From Candidatus Gastranaerophilales bacterium (lineage in GTDB: Bacteria > Cyanobacteriota > Vampirovibrionia > Gastranaerophilales > Gastranaerophilaceae), in assembly GCA_944324205.1 (NCBI GenBank), contig CALUVK010000068.1, positions 1 through 7,520 on the forward strand: a stretch of 7,520 bases of DNA, given 5' to 3'. Below the pieces are notes generated by a model. That model had not been told where the DNA came from. It was given only the letters and a program-made list of their open reading frames with translations, and made no database searches. The position numbers were made by a program, and so were the translations under genes. This document shows, piece after piece, positions 4,527 to 7,520 of the stretch (positions within the stretch are counted from its first letter, which is position 1; each line of letters starts with the position of its first letter).

Positions 4527-7309
4527 AAATCCATAACGTATTCAATACTGTTCAGGTTGACAATTAGAATAAATTTGTGTGTTCCAATTCTTACTATATA
4601 CCTCGAACTTCCATCATCAAGTTTTTCACTAACTCTTGCTTGCATTTTAAATGTTTTCAAAGTTTCATAATGCTTGATTACAAAACTTCCTGTCGGGATA
4701 TATCCTAGAACATAATATTCGCCGGATTTAACTGCAAGGTAACATCCTGATTTACGTGTGAACTCTACGGTATCAAGAATTTCATATTTTTCATTATCTA
4801 CAATACAAACAGGCGCAGTTTTTTCTGCAATAACTTCTTCATTTGTAATTTGAGATTCAATATTTTGATCTTTTTCTTTTGTTTCCGGTTCAGATACAAT
4901 ATTTTTAACTTGGGTTTCTCGTTCTTTTTGTTTTTCTTCAATAAGTTCTAAAAGTTTATCAGCTTCCTTATTTCTGTCCGGTTTTACAATTTTTCGTTTA
5001 CGATTTATTACTGGCATAGCAGGTTCTTCGTTTGGTTGAACATTTGATTCTAATACATCATTTGTTTTTCCCGGGAATTTTTTATCAAAATCTACATATG
5101 TATTATCGTAAAGCGATTCAAAATCGTTGATTTCACGTTCTTGTTCTTTTGGAATTTCTTCTTCATTATTTATAATTTCGAACCCTTCATCAAACTGATT
5201 AAATTCTTCCTGCATATCTGAAACAGTAGGAGCATTACTTTCATCAAATTCATTTAAAACTTCAAACTCCTGAGTACCGTCATAAAATGGTTTGAATGTA
5301 ACATTGCTAATATTTTTTAGAAGCTCCTCTTCACTAACTTGTACAGGAGTTTCTTTAGGTGTTTCATATTTTTCCGGATGTTGCAGCATATCTTCTAAAT
5401 CCGGCAACTCATCTGCTACTGACATTTTAGCTACATCATAACCTGTTTCTGCGTATTGAATATTGTCAGAAGGGCGTGAGGCATAAGCTTCAGAATTATT
5501 AATTTCTTTAGAAAGATCCGGTAGTTGATCTTTCAAGGAAATGGTACTTACATCATAGCCTTCACTATAATAAACGACTTGCGGTTTGACTTCGGATTCT
5601 ATTTTACGTCCGCCCTGTTTTTTCAATGCTTCTGAAAGATCCGGCAGCATATCCTTTACATTCAAAGTAAGAAGCTCGGAGGTTTTATGCGGTTTTGATT
5701 TTTGTTTTTCAAATTCTTTTTGCATTTCCTCCATTCTATGGGGATTTGTACGCAAATCGGTTATAAAATTATTATCTATTTCAACACTAATTAATTTATT
5801 TAAAGCATCTATATCGTCTTTTGTGAAAGTGATATTTTGATTAATTGTATATGCAGTTACAAAATTTTCTAAAATTTCTTTATGTGAAGGTTTTTTCTCT
5901 ATCGGATTTGTGACAACGAATTTTTCCAAATTTTTCATAGTGTCATCACTGATTTCCGAATTTAGTAATTTATCTATTTTCTCAATATCAGATTTTGAAA
6001 ATTTCAGATTTTCATCATTAATAAACTTGTTAAATAATTCTTCGTTATATAGAGGCTCTTCCTCCGGAATATCTTCTTCTGTGAAAGAGAATGAGCTTAA
6101 GAAATCTTCAAGAGCAAGGTTTTCTTCCTCTTCAGATGTAATGTCGGAATTATTTGTAGTTTCTTCAGATTCTTGTTTTATTTTTTCCTGGAATAGTTCA
6201 TCTAAATCAACGACATTTTTTTCTTCTTGCGTCTCTTCAGTGGAGATATTTTCTTCTGTTGTAATGGGATCAGAAACAGTTATGTTTTCAAGCGGCATTT
6301 TTACAGGTTTTGTATACATTTTATCAAGTTTTTTGATAGTTGATTGAAGTTTTTTCTTTTTTGCTTTTTCTTGTTTTTCTTTTTTCTTTTTAGAAGTTTC
6401 ATCGTTGAGATCAATATTTATTTGTTCTCCGAGTAATTCAGCCATTTTGCCTTTAGCTCTTACAAAGAGAAAGATACATATGATGCTAATTAGAAGAACT
6501 CCCAAAATGATAAGAATAGCTTGTGAGGAATCATCGCTGCTGTTATAATTTGTAACTGTTTTATTTTCTGTTTGTTTCGGATTCTCTTCTGTTGGGGCAG
6601 GTGCAGATGTTTGCGCCGGTGCTGGTTTTTGAGAATTCACATTTCTATTTTGAGGTTCAGGGCGACTTACTTGCCGGGTTTGGATATTTTGTGAAGTTCT
6701 TTCAAATTGATGAACACTCTTTCTTATATCAACAGGGTTAGTCTGATCCACGCCGCTTCTCGAACGAATAGAGTCGTTCTGTCTCATCCGCATGTAATCT
6801 TGCCTTGCTTGATATTTTGCAAGCTCCCGTTCTCTTCGATTAATCTCTGCCTGTATATCTCTTTCCTGGGTAGGTCTGGAGTTTATAGCATCCTCTGCCC
6901 TATTGGAAGGACCGGTTTTGTCTGGTATATATAGTGCTTTTTTTGCATTTAAAGCTGTATTTGGCAGTGTTTTTATTGTTATTTTAGTATAACCGTTGCT
7001 GCTTGTAGTATATGGCATTGTGCGGACATTAACGCTTTGAACGTTACCGGCTAATTCCGGAGAAGATGCCATTAGACTGTTAGTTTCAGGAAGCATGATT
7101 ATATATGTTGTAGCATCCTTTTTTATAGGATTAATTGTTTGTTCATAATTTTGTTTTGTAAGCAAAGTAACATTAACAGCACCATTTGAACTGCCTTCAA
7201 ATTTCAACGACATAAGGCTGTTTTTATAATTCTCTGCGCCAAAAGCTCCAACTACCGTAATCACTGAAGCTAGAACTAATGCAATCGTTCTCTTCTTAAA
7301 ATGCTTCAT
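4520..7309 (-). CDS. Large membrane protein with AMIN-like periplasmic domain and acidic repeat-bearing cytoplasmic region
   Basis: The product is 929 residues. Residues 1-25 form a signal sequence or first membrane helix (KHFKKR, then about 17 hydrophobic residues; possible cleavage near AFG-AEN). Residues 30-128 form a beta-rich domain resembling AMIN domains (SLMSLKFEGS, VNVTLL, TTYIIMLPET, VNVRTMPY, YTKITIKTL), which bind peptidoglycan or secretion partners in cyanobacteria-type envelopes. Residues 134-255 are a basic, Q/R- then P/A-rich linker. The transmembrane helix is 264-283, followed by RAKGK, so the rest is cytoplasmic. Lysine-rich 307-336 leads into an acidic low-complexity region. 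Two repeats of about 44 residues lie at 425-469 and 480-523, and three LPDL motifs at 553-558, 594-599 and 633-638. Residues 837-929 form a separate, folded-looking domain. The layout recalls FimV/HubP-type scaffolds, without detected homology. It is first in the leftward operon and has no Shine-Dalgarno site. Confidence 0.8.
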   Translation of the reverse strand: MKHFKKRTIALVLASVITVVGAFGAENYKNSLMSLKFEGSSNGAVNVTLLTKQNYEQTINPIKKDATTYIIMLPETNSLMASSPELAGNVQSVNVRTMPYTTSSNGYTKITIKTLPNTALNAKKALYIPDKTGPSNRAEDAINSRPTQERDIQAEINRRERELAKYQARQDYMRMRQNDSIRSRSGVDQTNPVDIRKSVHQFERTSQNIQTRQVSRPEPQNRNVNSQKPAPAQTSAPAPTEENPKQTENKTVTNYNSSDDSSQAILIILGVLLISIICIFLFVRAKGKMAELLGEQINIDLNDETSKKKKEKQEKAKKKKLQSTIKKLDKMYTKPVKMPLENITVSDPITTEENISTEETQEEKNVVDLDELFQEKIKQESEETTNNSDITSEEEENLALEDFLSSFSFTEEDIPEEEPLYNEELFNKFINDENLKFSKSDIEKIDKLLNSEISDDTMKNLEKFVVTNPIEKKPSHKEILENFVTAYTINQNITFTKDDIDALNKLISVEIDNNFITDLRTNPHRMEEMQKEFEKQKSKPHKTSELLTLNVKDMLPDLSEALKKQGGRKIESEVKPQVVYYSEGYDVSTISLKDQLPDLSKEINNSEAYASRPSDNIQYAETGYDVAKMSVADELPDLEDMLQHPEKYETPKETPVQVSEEELLKNISNVTFKPFYDGTQEFEVLNEFDESNAPTVSDMQEEFNQFDEGFEIINNEEEIPKEQEREINDFESLYDNTYVDFDKKFPGKTNDVLESNVQPNEEPAMPVINRKRKIVKPDRNKEADKLLELIEEKQKERETQVKNIVSEPETKEKDQNIESQITNEEVIAEKTAPVCIVDNEKYEILDTVEFTRKSGCYLAVKSGEYYVLGYIPTGSFVIKHYETLKTFKMQARVSEKLDDGSSRYIVRIGTHKFILIVNLNSIEYVMDLC
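5387..5674 (-). repeat. Three LPDL motif repeats, period about 40 residues
   Basis: Within the 929-residue protein the core hydrophobic-x-D-x-LPDL occurs as VKDMLPDLSEAL (551-562), LKDQLPDLSKEI (592-603) and VADELPDLEDML (631-642). Copies 2 and 3 are also preceded by a GYDV element (584-587 and 623-626). They lie in acidic, presumably disordered sequence and look like short linear docking motifs for one partner. Confidence 0.8.
5741..6037 (-). repeat. Two diverged 44-residue helical repeats
   Basis: Residues 425-469 and 480-523 of the 929-residue protein share the frame F-x(8,11)-hydrophobic-F-(S/T)-K-(S/D)-D-I-(E/D)-x-(I/L)-(D/N)-K-L-(L/I)-(N/S)-x-E-I, and both end in TNP. The second copy follows the first after 10 residues. 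The pattern fits a duplicated helical unit. Confidence 0.75.
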
Positions 7310-7320
7310 AAAGTTATTTT

Positions 7321-7346
7321 ATCATAATTTGATTTAACTAACTATA
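7321..7346 (-). promoter_or_regulatory. Candidate -10 elements for the leftward envelope operon
   Basis: On the minus strand TATGAT (7321-7326) and TATAGT (7341-7346) are the best -10 matches before the ATG at 7309. Neither has a strong -35 box; TTAATA (7364-7369) is at 17 bases from the second. With TATGAT the leader would be only about five bases, with TATAGT about 25. Neither leader would contain a Shine-Dalgarno site. Confidence 0.3.
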
Positions 7347-7400
7347 CTTTATTTAGATGGTAATATTAAGCCGATTTTTAGATTTTACGCAAGTTCTTTC

Positions 7401-7430
7401 TGTAACGATAAATTAACGAATTGTTACAAA
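7401..7430. promoter_or_regulatory. Phased TAACGA repeats with flanking inverted repeat, possible operator
   Basis: TAACGA occurs at 7403-7408 and 7414-7419, 11 bases apart, and a related TTACAA follows one turn later (7425-7430 region). The outer hexamers TGTAAC (7401-7406) and GTTACA (7423-7428) are perfect inverted repeats. One-turn phasing of direct repeats is typical of OmpR/PhoB-class regulator sites. The element lies between two divergent genes and could serve either; the regulator is unknown. Confidence 0.35.
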
Positions 7431-7480
7431 TAGTAGAAATAATTTTTTTTATTGATTAGAATATCTATTGGATAGAGAAA

Positions 7481-7486
7481 GAGGGG
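7481..7486 (+). promoter_or_regulatory. Ribosome binding site GAGGGG
   Basis: GAGGGG ends 11 bases before the ATG at 7498. The spacing is slightly long but the purine match is strong, and it supports a gene starting at the window edge. Confidence 0.5.
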
Positions 7487-7497
7487 AATTTTTTAAA

Positions 7498-7520
7498 ATG
7501 AATGCAAATCCGAATAAAGT
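7498..7520 (+). CDS. 5' end of an unidentified gene
   Basis: An ATG at 7498 opens a frame reading MNANPNK and then leaves the window. It is supported by the GAGGGG upstream and by its position opposite the leftward operon, across 188 bases of intergenic sequence. Seven residues are too few to identify a family. There is no hydrophobic start visible yet, so nothing can be said about location in the cell. Confidence 0.45.

Noticed and set aside
5586..6347. Plus-strand serine/phenylalanine-rich frames opposite the 929-residue gene
   Set aside because: They are complements of lysine- and glutamate-rich codons (GAA/AAA read as TTC/TTT) and have no ribosome sites.

Overview
The window is AT-rich bacterial DNA with compact genes. 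An AMIN-like envelope protein in a low-GC, Gram-negative-style gene set, a DnaB-like paralogue and uneven use of Shine-Dalgarno sites suggest a non-photosynthetic cyanobacterial relative of the gut Melainabacteria/Gastranaerophilales type. This is an inference from gene style; a Firmicutes-like origin for the left end cannot be excluded. No rRNA, tRNA, CRISPR array or insertion sequence was recognised.

Left end (1-825): a partial, leftward SLOG/Rossmann-fold gene runs off the window edge. It is divergent from a small XRE-family regulator. The SLOG gene is visibly richer in G+C than the rest and carries an 18-bp direct repeat that offsets the reading frame near the edge.

Centre left (826-2745): a 290-base gap holds an extended -10 promoter for a rightward pair of P-loop genes. 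The first is a DnaB-like helicase C-terminal domain on its own, with conservative changes at the catalytic glutamate and arginine-finger positions. The second is a MinD/CobQ-like ATPase.

Right (2748-7309, leftward): three genes form a probable operon, read from right to left. The first encodes a 929-residue membrane protein with a periplasmic AMIN-like domain, one internal transmembrane helix and a long acidic, repeat-bearing cytoplasmic part. The second encodes an orphan family 1 solute-binding lipoprotein whose start overlaps the previous stop by 7 bases. The third encodes a GT-A-fold glycosyltransferase with a DLD motif. Its 3' end meets the MinD-like gene with only two bases between them.

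Right edge (7310-7520): a 188-base divergent intergenic region carries phased TAACGA-type repeats, followed by the first codons of a rightward gene. The best candidate for an undescribed system is the envelope operon: an inner-membrane scaffold-like protein translationally coupled to a sugar-binding-type lipoprotein without a transporter, plus a sugar transferase.
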